9,852 nt of DNA, taken from positions 1 through 9,852 of the forward strand of contig URJD01000053.1 in assembly GCA_900548075.1 (NCBI GenBank), written 5' to 3'. How positions within the stretch are numbered: position 1 is the first letter of the stretch; the number at the start of each line of letters is the position of its first letter. Shown here in pieces: positions 1 through 7,060 of the stretch. The notes under the pieces were generated by a model that was given only the letters and a program-made list of their open reading frames with translations, was not told the origin of the DNA and ran no database searches. The DNA comes from an uncultured Collinsella sp. Lineage in GTDB: Bacteria; Actinomycetota; Coriobacteriia; Coriobacteriales; Coriobacteriaceae. The position numbers and the translations under genes are program-made.

Positions 1-2
1 TT

Positions 3-659
3 TGCAACATGGCGCTCTATACGGGCATCATGGGCGAGTTCGGCGATGAGTCCGAGCAGGGCGCCGTCGGTATCCTGTTCTTTACGGCTGGCCCCGCCGT
101 CACGATGATCATCCTCGGTGTTTCCGGCCTCGCCAACATTCCCATTGGCACCATTATCGGCTCCATCTTGCCACTCGTTATTGGCATGGTTCTGGGCAAC
201 CTGTTCCCGTTTATCAAGAACCTGCTGGTTCCCGGTGCCAATCCCGCGATTGCCGTCATCGGATTTCAGCTCGGTGCGTCCATGAGCCTGTCGAGCTTTA
301 TCACCGGCGGTATTTCCGGCATCTTGCTGGGCCTTGTCACGCTGTTTGTCGTCGGTCCCATCACCTTTGCGTTCGAGCGTCTGTGCGGCGGCAATGGCAA
401 GGCCGCTGTGGCTTGCTCCACCATTGCCGGCACGGCTATGACCACACCGGTTGCCCTCGCCGAGGTCGCACCGCGCTACGCCGAGCTTGCGCCCACCGCG
501 TACGCTCAGATCGCCACCGCCGTTATCATCACGGCGATCATGGCTCCGATTCTGACTGGCTGGGTCGACAAGAAGTTCTGCCAAGGCAAGGAGGATCTGT
601 CGCCTGTCGGTGTCGAGGCCATCGAAGAGGCCGTCGCGACTGACATCGATGGCGAGTAG
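3..659 (+). CDS. kdgT: 2-keto-3-deoxygluconate permease, C-terminal part (5' end outside window)
   Basis: This is the C-terminal two thirds of a KdgT-family permease, which imports 2-keto-3-deoxygluconate (a pectin and uronic-acid breakdown product) by proton symport at the cytoplasmic membrane. The frame is open to the left edge; the ATG at 9 is internal, because the residues around it (CNMALYTGIMGEFG) align with an interior segment of E. coli KdgT as I recall it (TNGGLYASLMNQYG). About 218 of the family's usual 320-330 residues are present. Family-like segments include GPAVTMIILG, a Gly/Pro-rich hydrophobic middle, and GGNGKAAVACSTIAGTA, matching the conserved GGNGTAGVAASSAAG stretch. At least five or six hydrophobic helices can be seen. 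The tail after about GWVDKKF is short, acidic and probably cytoplasmic. Upstream partners such as KDG kinase or aldolase would lie outside the window and cannot be checked. The family call is secure; the exact substrate is by homology. Confidence 0.93.
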   Translation, partial: CNMALYTGIMGEFGDESEQGAVGILFFTAGPAVTMIILGVSGLANIPIGTIIGSILPLVIGMVLGNLFPFIKNLLVPGANPAIAVIGFQLGASMSLSSFITGGISGILLGLVTLFVVGPITFAFERLCGGNGKAAVACSTIAGTAMTTPVALAEVAPRYAELAPTAYAQIATAVIITAIMAPILTGWVDKKFCQGKEDLSPVGVEAIEEAVATDIDGE

Positions 660-708
660 CAATCGATACCCATCAACGATGCCGGCGTGTGCAATTCGCG
701 CCGTATGG

Positions 709-748
709 GCGCCCGAACAGAAACTGTTTTGCAGTGATGTTCGGGCGC
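709..748 (+). terminator. Stem-loop after kdgT, possible terminator
   Basis: A perfect 10-bp inverted repeat, GCGCCCGAAC (709-718) with GTTCGGGCGC (739-748), encloses a 20-base loop that can form an inner 4-bp stem (ACTG 723-726 with CAGT 732-735). It lies 50 bases after the kdgT stop codon. The bases after it (TCTGCTATTAT) are only modestly T-rich, so as an intrinsic terminator it is imperfect. It may work together with the second stem-loop at 760-786. Confidence 0.5.
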
Positions 749-750
749 TC

Positions 751-759
751 TGCTATTAT
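751..759 (+). promoter_or_regulatory. Extended -10 promoter, probably for the diguanylate cyclase
   Basis: TGCTATTAT is an extended -10 element (TGn followed by a 5/6 match to TATAAT), on the correct strand about 90 bases before the cyclase start. No good -35 hexamer is found at 16-18 bases, as is common for extended -10 promoters. A similar TGCTAnnnT element lies before the antiporter gene at 7025-7033. Transcription would be expected to start near 766, inside the stem-loop at 760-786. This is a motif reading only. Confidence 0.4.
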
Positions 760-786
760 CCCCTTTACCCCTGCGGAGTAAAGGGG
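760..786 (+). other. Stem-loop at the presumed start site: kdgT terminator or operator
   Basis: A perfect 9-bp inverted repeat, CCCCTTTAC (760-768) with GTAAAGGGG (778-786), has a 9-base loop and is followed by TGTTTATT. For transcripts coming from kdgT this resembles an intrinsic terminator with a weak U-tract. For transcripts starting at the extended -10 immediately upstream, the repeat spans the start site, so it would act as a DNA dyad (operator) rather than a complete RNA hairpin. The sequence alone does not separate the two readings. Confidence 0.5.
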
Positions 787-849
787 TGTTTATTGCCCTG
801 ATTCGAATTGGGCGATTCTGACCACTTGGATATTGAAGGGATGGCGCTA

Positions 850-1992
850 GTGGTTAAGGCACTCAAGATTGAGATATTCCTGCTATGCATGATTGTTCTT
901 ATCGGGCTTGCCGTGCGAAGTCGTCGCTCCTTGTTCTCGAGCACCCAGCAGCTATTGTTTAGCATGCTTGGCTACACCTCTGCCGCGTACATATTATTCG
1001 ATATGATCTGGACGCTTTCGGACGGTGTGGACGGCACGTTGGGCATTGCTGCCAACTGGATTTCCAACGCGGTTTCGTTTTCGCTCTTTGCTATCGCGTG
1101 TCTCATTTGGTTTATCTATTCCGAGACGGTGCAGGGTTCTCGCCTTTTGACCTCGCGCTATAGGGTGGTGCTTGTAGCGTTGCCTACGGCTCTGGTGGTC
1201 GTGCTGGCGTTTACCAGTTACTGGACGCACACCCTGTTCTATATCGATTCGCAGGGCGTGTATCGTCGCGGCTTTGCCTATATGATCCAGCCCATCGTCA
1301 GCTACTGTTACGTTATACATACGTCCCTGCATGCGTTTGTGCAATCTCGCAGGGTCGAGAGCCTGCAGACGAAGGCCATCTATCGAACCTTGGCATTTTT
1401 CGCCATTCCGGCCCTGGTGGGCGGTACCTTTCAGGTCGTATACTCGGTGCCCGGCCTTTGTGTCGGCATAATGATTAGCATGTTGCTGCTCTACATCATC
1501 TACCAGGAGCAGCTGATCTCGACCGACCCGTTGACTGGACTTAACAATCGCAACCGTTTTGAGACCTATATGCTGTCGCTCTTTTCAAATGTGGATCAGG
1601 CCGAAGATGTATATCTGCTTATGATGGACGCTGACGCCTTTAAGCAGATTAACGATCGCTATGGACATGTGGAGGGCGACCATGCTCTTCAGGTTGTTGC
1701 GACGGCGCTCAAGGATGTCTGCTCACCGGCTGGTGGGTTTATCGCGCGCTATGGTGGCGATGAGTTTGTGGTGCTCCAAAAGGCAGCGGCAGAACAGGAT
1801 ATCATGCATCTGTGCGCGACAATCAACGGCGAGCTCGCGCGCGCCGAGGTGCCGTATGCATTGCGGATGTCCATCGGTTACGCGCGGGTCGGCGATGGTA
1901 TTGATACCTGGCAAAACCTGCTTCGCGCCGCCGATGCGGAACTCTACCGCGTCAAGGCCGAGAAAAAGAAAGCCGGCGTCCAGATACGCTAG
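850..1992 (+). CDS. Membrane-bound diguanylate cyclase (7-TM sensor region plus GGDEF domain)
   Basis: Predicted to make cyclic di-GMP from two GTP at the inner face of the membrane. From GTG 850 the protein is 380 residues. Residues 1-220 form about seven hydrophobic helices with no recognisable ligand domain; residues 225-380 are a GGDEF domain opening with DPLTGLNNRNRF. The signature RYGGDEF has GGDEF at residues 302-306, and DADAFKQIND carries the metal-binding Asp (about 260), so activity is expected. At the usual I-site (RxxD, five residues before GGDEF) the sequence reads PAGG, so classical product inhibition is not expected. No EAL or HD-GYP domain is attached. GTG 850 is chosen because GAAGGG at 835-840 sits nine bases before it. 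ATG 841 touches that site, and TTG 808 has no ribosome binding site. Codon use is visibly less GC-biased than in purL. The signal sensed is unknown. Confidence 0.9.
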   Translation: MVKALKIEIFLLCMIVLIGLAVRSRRSLFSSTQQLLFSMLGYTSAAYILFDMIWTLSDGVDGTLGIAANWISNAVSFSLFAIACLIWFIYSETVQGSRLLTSRYRVVLVALPTALVVVLAFTSYWTHTLFYIDSQGVYRRGFAYMIQPIVSYCYVIHTSLHAFVQSRRVESLQTKAIYRTLAFFAIPALVGGTFQVVYSVPGLCVGIMISMLLLYIIYQEQLISTDPLTGLNNRNRFETYMLSLFSNVDQAEDVYLLMMDADAFKQINDRYGHVEGDHALQVVATALKDVCSPAGGFIARYGGDEFVVLQKAAAEQDIMHLCATINGELARAEVPYALRMSIGYARVGDGIDTWQNLLRAADAELYRVKAEKKKAGVQIR

Positions 1993-2017
1993 AAAAAGGG
2001 CGCACGCTGGCGTGCGC
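1993..2017 (-). terminator. Intrinsic terminator of the EamA gene
   Basis: GCGCACGC (2000-2007) pairs with GCGTGCGC (2010-2017), an 8-bp perfect GC-rich stem with a tiny loop. Read on the minus strand, it is followed by CCTTTTTC from the A-run at 1993-1997, the usual intrinsic terminator layout. It lies about 75 bases past the EamA stop codon. The U-tract is adjacent to the stop codon of the convergent cyclase gene (1990-1992). On the plus strand no T-run follows, so it probably serves mainly the minus strand. Confidence 0.65.
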
Positions 2018-2092
2018 GGTGGCCCTCAGCTCACCGATGTACTCCATTAAACTAAAGTATGTGAATCCCCTCTGCTAAATAAGGGCAGTTCG

Positions 2093-3028
2093 TTAGGCTT
2101 TTTTGGGTTTGTTGACGATGATGATGCCGCCGCAGACCAACAGCAGGGCAACGATGACGGTAACGGGGCTCGTGTCAGCGCCCTCGCCGAGCAGCAGCGC
2201 GCTCAGCAGCACGCCAAAGACGGGGTTCATAAACCCAAAGACCGAGACGCGGCTGACGGGGTTGACGGCAAGCAGGCGCGACCACAGCGAGTAGGCGACC
2301 GCGGAGATAAGCGCCATGTAGATGATGAGCGCGATGGCGGGGGCAATCGCCGTGGGGGAGAGCACGCCACCCATCAAAAAGCCGATGGCGGTGAGGACCA
2401 GGCCGCCGACCAAGAACTGCCACCCGGCAAGTAAGACGCCGTCATGCTCGCGCGAGAAGATGCCGATCAGGCAGGTCGAAAGGGCACCCGCGACGGTGGA
2501 GGCCAGGATAAAGCCCTCGCCGTCGAGCGTAAAGCCAAAGGTGCCGTCCGTGCCCGAAAGGTTGACGAGCGCGACACCGGCAAAGCCCAGTACGCAGCCG
2601 AGCACCTTGGCCACATCGAGCTTTTCGGCGCGAAACGCCAGGGCGGCAAAGAGGATGGCTAGGAAGTTGGCGCTGGCCTCGATGATGGAGCTCGACATGG
2701 CACTGGCGCGCGAGAGTCCCAGGTAGAAAAAGAAGTACTGCCCGATAGTCTGGAAGAGCGACAAGACAAAGATGGGCTTGATATCGCGCACCTGCGGAAC
2801 GAGCGGGCGGCGCTGGGCCGCACTCATACCGGCGATAACCAGCATGCCGGCAAGGGTGAAGCGCAGACCCGCGAAGAGCAGCTGCGAGGCGCTATCGTGC
2901 GCCGGAATGCCAAAGAGGCCGTAGCCGATCTTGATGCAGGGGAAGGCCGACCCCCAGAGTGCACAGCAAACAAGACAACCCAGGATGAGTCCGGGCAGGG
3001 TGGCGAGATACGGCTTGCGGCTTTGCAT
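2093..3028 (-). CDS. EamA-family (drug/metabolite transporter superfamily) permease
   Basis: A 311-residue membrane protein of the DMT superfamily, usual length about 290-310 with ten helices. Members mostly export amino acids or other small metabolites; the substrate here cannot be told. It shows the two-repeat EamA layout: roughly residues 12-150 and 165-300, each with five hydrophobic helices. The first helix carries the family-typical WGSAFPCIK. The second half contains the usual SAVAYSLWSRLLAVNPVSRVS and NPVFGVLLSALLLGE stretches. The C-terminus NKPKKA is short, basic and cytoplasmic. ATG 3028 is chosen because AGGAAGGA lies about five bases before it on the minus strand; a TTG 27 bases further out has no such support and would put the start in the purL terminator. 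It follows purL on the same strand, separated by the purL terminator, so expression is by read-through or from a weak own promoter. Confidence 0.9.
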   Translation of the reverse strand: MQSRKPYLATLPGLILGCLVCCALWGSAFPCIKIGYGLFGIPAHDSASQLLFAGLRFTLAGMLVIAGMSAAQRRPLVPQVRDIKPIFVLSLFQTIGQYFFFYLGLSRASAMSSSIIEASANFLAILFAALAFRAEKLDVAKVLGCVLGFAGVALVNLSGTDGTFGFTLDGEGFILASTVAGALSTCLIGIFSREHDGVLLAGWQFLVGGLVLTAIGFLMGGVLSPTAIAPAIALIIYMALISAVAYSLWSRLLAVNPVSRVSVFGFMNPVFGVLLSALLLGEGADTSPVTVIVALLLVCGGIIIVNKPKKA

Positions 3029-3053
3029 GATGTCCTTCCTGTATGCGCGAAGC

Positions 3054-3092
3054 AAAAAAAAGAACCCGCCACCGGGGGTGCCGGTGGCGGGT
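3054..3092 (-). terminator. Intrinsic terminator of purL
   Basis: A perfect 12-bp stem is formed by ACCCGCCACCGG (3064-3075) and CCGGTGGCGGGT (3081-3092) around a five-base loop. On the minus strand it is followed by TTC and then eight T residues (A-run 3054-3061 on the plus strand). It starts 38 bases past the purL stop codon. This is one of the strongest terminators in the window. Its U-tract ends about 13 bases before the ribosome binding site of the downstream EamA gene. Confidence 0.92.
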
Positions 3093-3129
3093 GTTGTTAC
3101 CCGAGGGGATTGTACCCGATGGGAAAGCT

Positions 3130-6100
3130 TTAGGCGAAGTAGGCTACGCCACTCTCAAAGATCGGCATGAACTTGTCGCCGGGGACATGTTCGGGCACGT
3201 TGCGGTACAGGTTGTCGCCGCGACGCTCGGCATGGCCCATCTTGCCCAGGACGCGGCCGTCGGGGCTCGTGATACCCTCGATGGCGAGTGCGGAGCCGTT
3301 GGGGTTGACGGAAAGATCCATGCTGGGCTTGCCGTCCTCGCCCACGTACTGCGTGGCGACCTGGCCGTTGGCGATCAGCTGGGCGAGCACCTCGTCGTTG
3401 GCGACAAAGCGGCCCTCGCCGTGGCTGATGGCGACGGTGTAGGGGTCGTCCAGGCTGCACTGCGACAGCCACGGGGACAGGTTGGACGAGATGCGGGTGC
3501 GCACCAGACGGCTCTGGTGGCGACCGATGGTGTTAAAGGTCAGCGTGGGCGCATCGGGCGTGGCGTCGACGATGTCACCGTAGGGCACCAGGCCGAGCTT
3601 GACCAGAGCCTGGAAGCCGTTGCAGATGCCCAGCATCAGGCCATCGCGGGCCTGGAGCAGGTCGCGGACTGCCTCGGTGACCTCGGGAGCGCGGAAGAAC
3701 GCCGTGATGAACTTGGCGGAGCCGTCGGGCTCGTCACCGCCCGAGAAGCCGCCGGGGATCATGACGATCTGGCTTGCACGGATGCGGCGGGCAAGCTCGT
3801 GGGTGCTCTCGGCGACGGCCTCGGGCGTGAGGTTGTTGATCACGAAGGTGTCGGCCTCGGCACCGGCGGCACGGAAGGCGCGGGCGCTGTCGTACTCGCA
3901 GTTGTTGCCGGGGAACACGGGGATGATCACGCGCGGGCGGGCGATCTCGGCGCCGCCGTACACGTGAATGTCCTTGGCGCGGAAGTCGATGGTCTCGACC
4001 TCGGGGGTCTCGCCGGCGCTGCGGTAGGCGAAGACGCCCTCGATGCCGCTTTCCCAGGCTTCCTGGAGCTCGGCGAGCTCGATGACCTCGGAGCCGGTGT
4101 CGATGACATAGCCCTCGACGGTGGTACCTAGGGGCTCGACGACAACGCCGTCGGCGACCTCGGGCAGCTCGGCGTCCTCGGCGAGCTCGACGATAAAGCT
4201 GCCGTAGAGCGGGGTGAAGAGGCTCTCCACGTCTACGTCCTCGGCAAGCTCGATACCGATCTGGTTACCGACGCACATCTTAAAGAGGCTCTCGGCGCCG
4301 CAGCCGTAGCCGGGCGTGGAGATGGCCAGGGCGTTGCCGGTAGCAGTGAGCGCCTCGACGGCGTCGAACGCTGCGAGCAGCTGCTGAGCGTCGGGACGGT
4401 AATCCTCGCCGTAGGTGGCGGGGGCGATACGGACGACGCGGTGCGTCAGGCCCTTGAACTCAGGGGAGACGGCGCGCGCCGCCTTGCCCACGGCCACGGC
4501 GAAGCTGATCAGGGTCGGCGGAACGTTGAGCTCGCCGGCCTCGTCCTCAAACGAGCCGCTCATGGAATCCTTGCCGCCGATGGCGCCGGCGCCCAAGTCG
4601 ACCTGGGCCATGAGGGCGCCGAGTACTGCCGCCATGGGCTTGCCCCAACGCTCGGCCTCGGTGCGCAGACGCTCGAAGTACTCCTGGAAGGAGAGGTAGG
4701 CGCGCTTGTGCTCAAAGCCGGCGGCCACGAGCTTGGCGATGGACTCGACCACGGACAGGTAGGCGCCAGCAAACTGGTCGGCTTCCATCAGGTAGGGGTT
4801 GAAGCCCCATGCCATGGCGCTTGCCGTGGTGGTCTCGCCGTCCACGGGGAACTTGGCGACCATGGCCGAGCTCGGGGTGAGCTGCGTCTTGCCGCCAAAA
4901 GGCATAAGCACGGTTGCGGCACCGATGGTGGAGTCGAAGCGCTCGGAAAGGCCCTTGTTGGAGGCAACGTTGAGGTCGGTGACAAGCGAGGTCATGCGCT
5001 CGGCAAGCGTGGTGCCGGCCCAGCTGGGCTGCCACACGCTGCGGGCGCACACGTGGGCGACCTGGTGCTTGGGCGCGCCGTTGGAGTTGAGGAACTCGCG
5101 GGATAGGTCGACGATGGCGACACCGTTCCAGGCCATGCGCATGCGCGGCTCGGCGGTAACCTCGGCGATAACGGTCGCCTCCAGGTTCTCCTCGGCGGCG
5201 TAGCCCATGAACTCCTCGACGTCACCGTCGGCGACGGCGCAGGCCATACGCTCCTGGGACTCGGAGATGGCGAGCTCGGTGCCGTCCAAGCCGTCGTACT
5301 TCTTGGTCACGGTGTCCAGGTCGACATACAGGCCGTCGGCAAGCTCGCCCACGGCGACCGAGACGCCGCCGGCGCCAAAGTCGTTGCAGCGCTTGATCAG
5401 GCGGCAGGCGTCGCCGCGGCGGAACAGACGCTGCAGCTTGCGCTCGACCGGGGCGTTGCCCTTCTGGACCTCGGCGCCCGAGGTCTCGATGGACTCGGTG
5501 TTCTGGGTCTTGGAGGAGCCGGTGGCGCCGCCGATGCCGTCACGGCCGGTGCGGCCGCCCAGCAGGATGATCTTGTCGGTGGGGGCGGGGCACTCGCGGC
5601 GCACGTGGTTTGCCGGGGTAGCGCCCACCACGGCGCCGACCTCCATACGCTTGGCCACGTAGCCGGGGTGATAGAGCTCGTTGACCTGACCGGTGGCAAG
5701 GCCAATCTGGTTGCCGTAGCTGGAGTAGCCGGCGGCAGCGGTGGTCACGAGCTTGCGCTGCGGCAGCTTGCCCTCGAGGGTCTCGGACACGGGGACGGTG
5801 GGGTCGCCGGCGCCGGTGACACGCATGGCCTGATACACGTAGCTGCGGCCCGAGAGCGGGTCGCGGATGGCGCCGCCCACGCAGGTGGCGGCACCGCCGA
5901 AGGGCTCGATCTCGGTCGGGTGGTTGTGGGTCTCGTTCTTAAACAGGAACAGCCAGTCCTGGTCCTCGCCGTCGACATCGACCTTCACCTTGACGGTGCA
6001 GGCGTTGATCTCCTCGGACTCGTCGACATCGGTCATGACGCCGGTCTTCTTAAGGTACTTGGCGCCGATGGTGCCCATGTCCATGAGGCAGACGGGCTTG

Positions 6101-6876
6101 GCGTCGCGACCGAGCTCGTGGCGCATCTCCATGTAGCGGTCGAAGGCCTGCTGCACCACGGCGTCGTCGATCGTCACGTTGTCCAGGACGGTGCCGAAGG
6201 TGGTGTGGCGGCAGTGATCGGACCAGTAGGTGTCGATCACGCGGATCTCGGTGATGGTGGGATCGCGATCCTCATCGCGGAAGTACTGCTGGCAGAAGGC
6301 GATGTCCGCCTCGTCCATGGCAAGACCGCGCTCGGAAATAAAGGCGGCGAGGCCGGCCTCATCGAGCTCGCGGAAGCCGTCGAGCACCTCGACGGGCTGG
6401 GGCTCGGGGGTCTCCATGTACAGCGTCTCGGGCAGGTCGAGCGAGGCGATGCGCGCCTCGACGGGGTTCACCACGTAGTGCTTGATGGCCTCGATGGCGG
6501 CTTCGTCCAGAGGGCCCGAGATCATATAGACCTTGGCGGAGCGCACGGCGGGGCGCTCGCCCTGGCTGATGAGCTGCACGCACTCGCTGGCGGAGTCAGC
6601 GCGCTGGTCAAACTGGCCAGGCAGGAATTCGACGGCAAAGACGGCGCCATCGCTTGCGGGGAGCTCGTCGTAGGTCACATCGACCTGGGGCTCGCTAAAG
6701 ACGGTCGGCACGCAGGAGCGGAAAAGCTCCTCGTCGATGCCCTCGACGTCGTAGCGGTTGATGATCCTCAGGGCCTCGATGCCCTTGATGCCGAGAATCT
6801 CGGTCAGCTCGCCCTTGAGCTGCTGAGCCTCGACGTCGAACCCGGGTTTCTTCTCCACGTAGATACGAGAGACCAT
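3130..6876 (-). CDS. purL: Phosphoribosylformylglycinamidine synthase, single-chain form
   Basis: Catalyses step 4 of de novo purine synthesis in the cytoplasm: FGAR, glutamine and ATP give FGAM. From ATG 6876 the protein has 1248 residues, matching the roughly 1240-1250 of the clade II long PurL. Visible in order: a PurS-like N-terminus (1-170); linker with YWSDHCRHTTF (217-227); first synthetase half with FKNETHNHPTEIEPFGG (312-328); GGRTGRDGIGGATGSSKTQ (440-458) and CNDFGAGG (497-504); second half with GAIGGKDSMSG (764-774); and a C-terminal glutaminase from about 980. The glutaminase carries the nucleophile Cys1085 in GICNGFQ, ISHGEGRF (1150-1157), and His1215/Glu1217 in GHAERR. All key residues are present. 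No separate PurS or PurQ is needed. ATG 6876 is preceded on its strand by AGGA at a suitable distance; the open frame extends upstream to a GTG at 6984 but that segment lacks family character. Expected to be a single-gene unit. Confidence 0.98.
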   Translation of the reverse strand: MVSRIYVEKKPGFDVEAQQLKGELTEILGIKGIEALRIINRYDVEGIDEELFRSCVPTVFSEPQVDVTYDELPASDGAVFAVEFLPGQFDQRADSASECVQLISQGERPAVRSAKVYMISGPLDEAAIEAIKHYVVNPVEARIASLDLPETLYMETPEPQPVEVLDGFRELDEAGLAAFISERGLAMDEADIAFCQQYFRDEDRDPTITEIRVIDTYWSDHCRHTTFGTVLDNVTIDDAVVQQAFDRYMEMRHELGRDAKPVCLMDMGTIGAKYLKKTGVMTDVDESEEINACTVKVKVDVDGEDQDWLFLFKNETHNHPTEIEPFGGAATCVGGAIRDPLSGRSYVYQAMRVTGAGDPTVPVSETLEGKLPQRKLVTTAAAGYSSYGNQIGLATGQVNELYHPGYVAKRMEVGAVVGATPANHVRRECPAPTDKIILLGGRTGRDGIGGATGSSKTQNTESIETSGAEVQKGNAPVERKLQRLFRRGDACRLIKRCNDFGAGGVSVAVGELADGLYVDLDTVTKKYDGLDGTELAISESQERMACAVADGDVEEFMGYAAEENLEATVIAEVTAEPRMRMAWNGVAIVDLSREFLNSNGAPKHQVAHVCARSVWQPSWAGTTLAERMTSLVTDLNVASNKGLSERFDSTIGAATVLMPFGGKTQLTPSSAMVAKFPVDGETTTASAMAWGFNPYLMEADQFAGAYLSVVESIAKLVAAGFEHKRAYLSFQEYFERLRTEAERWGKPMAAVLGALMAQVDLGAGAIGGKDSMSGSFEDEAGELNVPPTLISFAVAVGKAARAVSPEFKGLTHRVVRIAPATYGEDYRPDAQQLLAAFDAVEALTATGNALAISTPGYGCGAESLFKMCVGNQIGIELAEDVDVESLFTPLYGSFIVELAEDAELPEVADGVVVEPLGTTVEGYVIDTGSEVIELAELQEAWESGIEGVFAYRSAGETPEVETIDFRAKDIHVYGGAEIARPRVIIPVFPGNNCEYDSARAFRAAGAEADTFVINNLTPEAVAESTHELARRIRASQIVMIPGGFSGGDEPDGSAKFITAFFRAPEVTEAVRDLLQARDGLMLGICNGFQALVKLGLVPYGDIVDATPDAPTLTFNTIGRHQSRLVRTRISSNLSPWLSQCSLDDPYTVAISHGEGRFVANDEVLAQLIANGQVATQYVGEDGKPSMDLSVNPNGSALAIEGITSPDGRVLGKMGHAERRGDNLYRNVPEHVPGDKFMPIFESGVAYFA

Positions 6877-6969
6877 TGGTTCCTGCCTTCCTGATCGGTT
6901 GGGCGTACGGTACGGTATGCGGCAGCGGTCGGTTTGCGGGGTCTGCCCTGCGGTCGCCTTGAGCCACAT

Positions 6970-6991
6970 GTTTGTAAACCTCACTATGATA
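6970..6991 (-). promoter_or_regulatory. Weak candidate purL promoter with a small dyad
   Basis: On the minus strand TATCAT (6986-6991) is a 5/6 match to a -10 element about 110 bases before the purL start. GTTTGTAAAC (6970-6979), a near palindrome with a two-base centre, falls near the start site this would imply. No recognisable -35 lies at normal spacing. I see no purine riboswitch or Bacillus-type PurBox in the leader. The placement is suggestive only. Confidence 0.25.
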
Positions 6992-7024
6992 CGACAGCTC
7001 GCGGCGCGTTGAGGACGGCGAGGG

Positions 7025-7033
7025 TGCTACAGT
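7025..7033 (+). promoter_or_regulatory. Extended -10 promoter for the antiporter gene
   Basis: TGCTACAGT is an extended -10 (TGn plus TACAGT, 4/6 to TATAAT) ending 27 bases before the antiporter ATG. It would give a leader of roughly 20 bases containing the ribosome binding site AAAGG at 7050-7054. It resembles the TGCTATTAT element before the cyclase gene. A -35 at normal spacing is not evident. Confidence 0.35.
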
Positions 7034-7060
7034 GAAGCGCAAACAAGAGAAAGGCATCAC

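Noticed and set aside
760..813. Cyclic di-GMP riboswitch before the diguanylate cyclase
   Set aside because: The leader has stem-loops but none of the conserved GEMM core or tetraloop-receptor features I would expect, and it is too short.
3043..4131. A 362-codon plus-strand open frame opposite the end of purL
   Set aside because: It lies antisense to the well-supported glutaminase domain. The translation is a low-complexity Gly/Ala/Val/Asp mix typical of GC-rich antisense frames, and it starts inside the purL terminator.
5605..6894. A 429-codon plus-strand open frame opposite the start of purL
   Set aside because: Same antisense composition artefact (Gly/Val/Leu/Asp/His-rich), with no motif or ribosome binding site. 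The 221-codon frame at 4441-5106 is rejected for the same reason.
6877..6984. Extension of purL upstream to a GTG at 6984
   Set aside because: The added 36 residues look random, lie over the promoter region, and ATG 6876 has a proper ribosome binding site and the family N-terminus.
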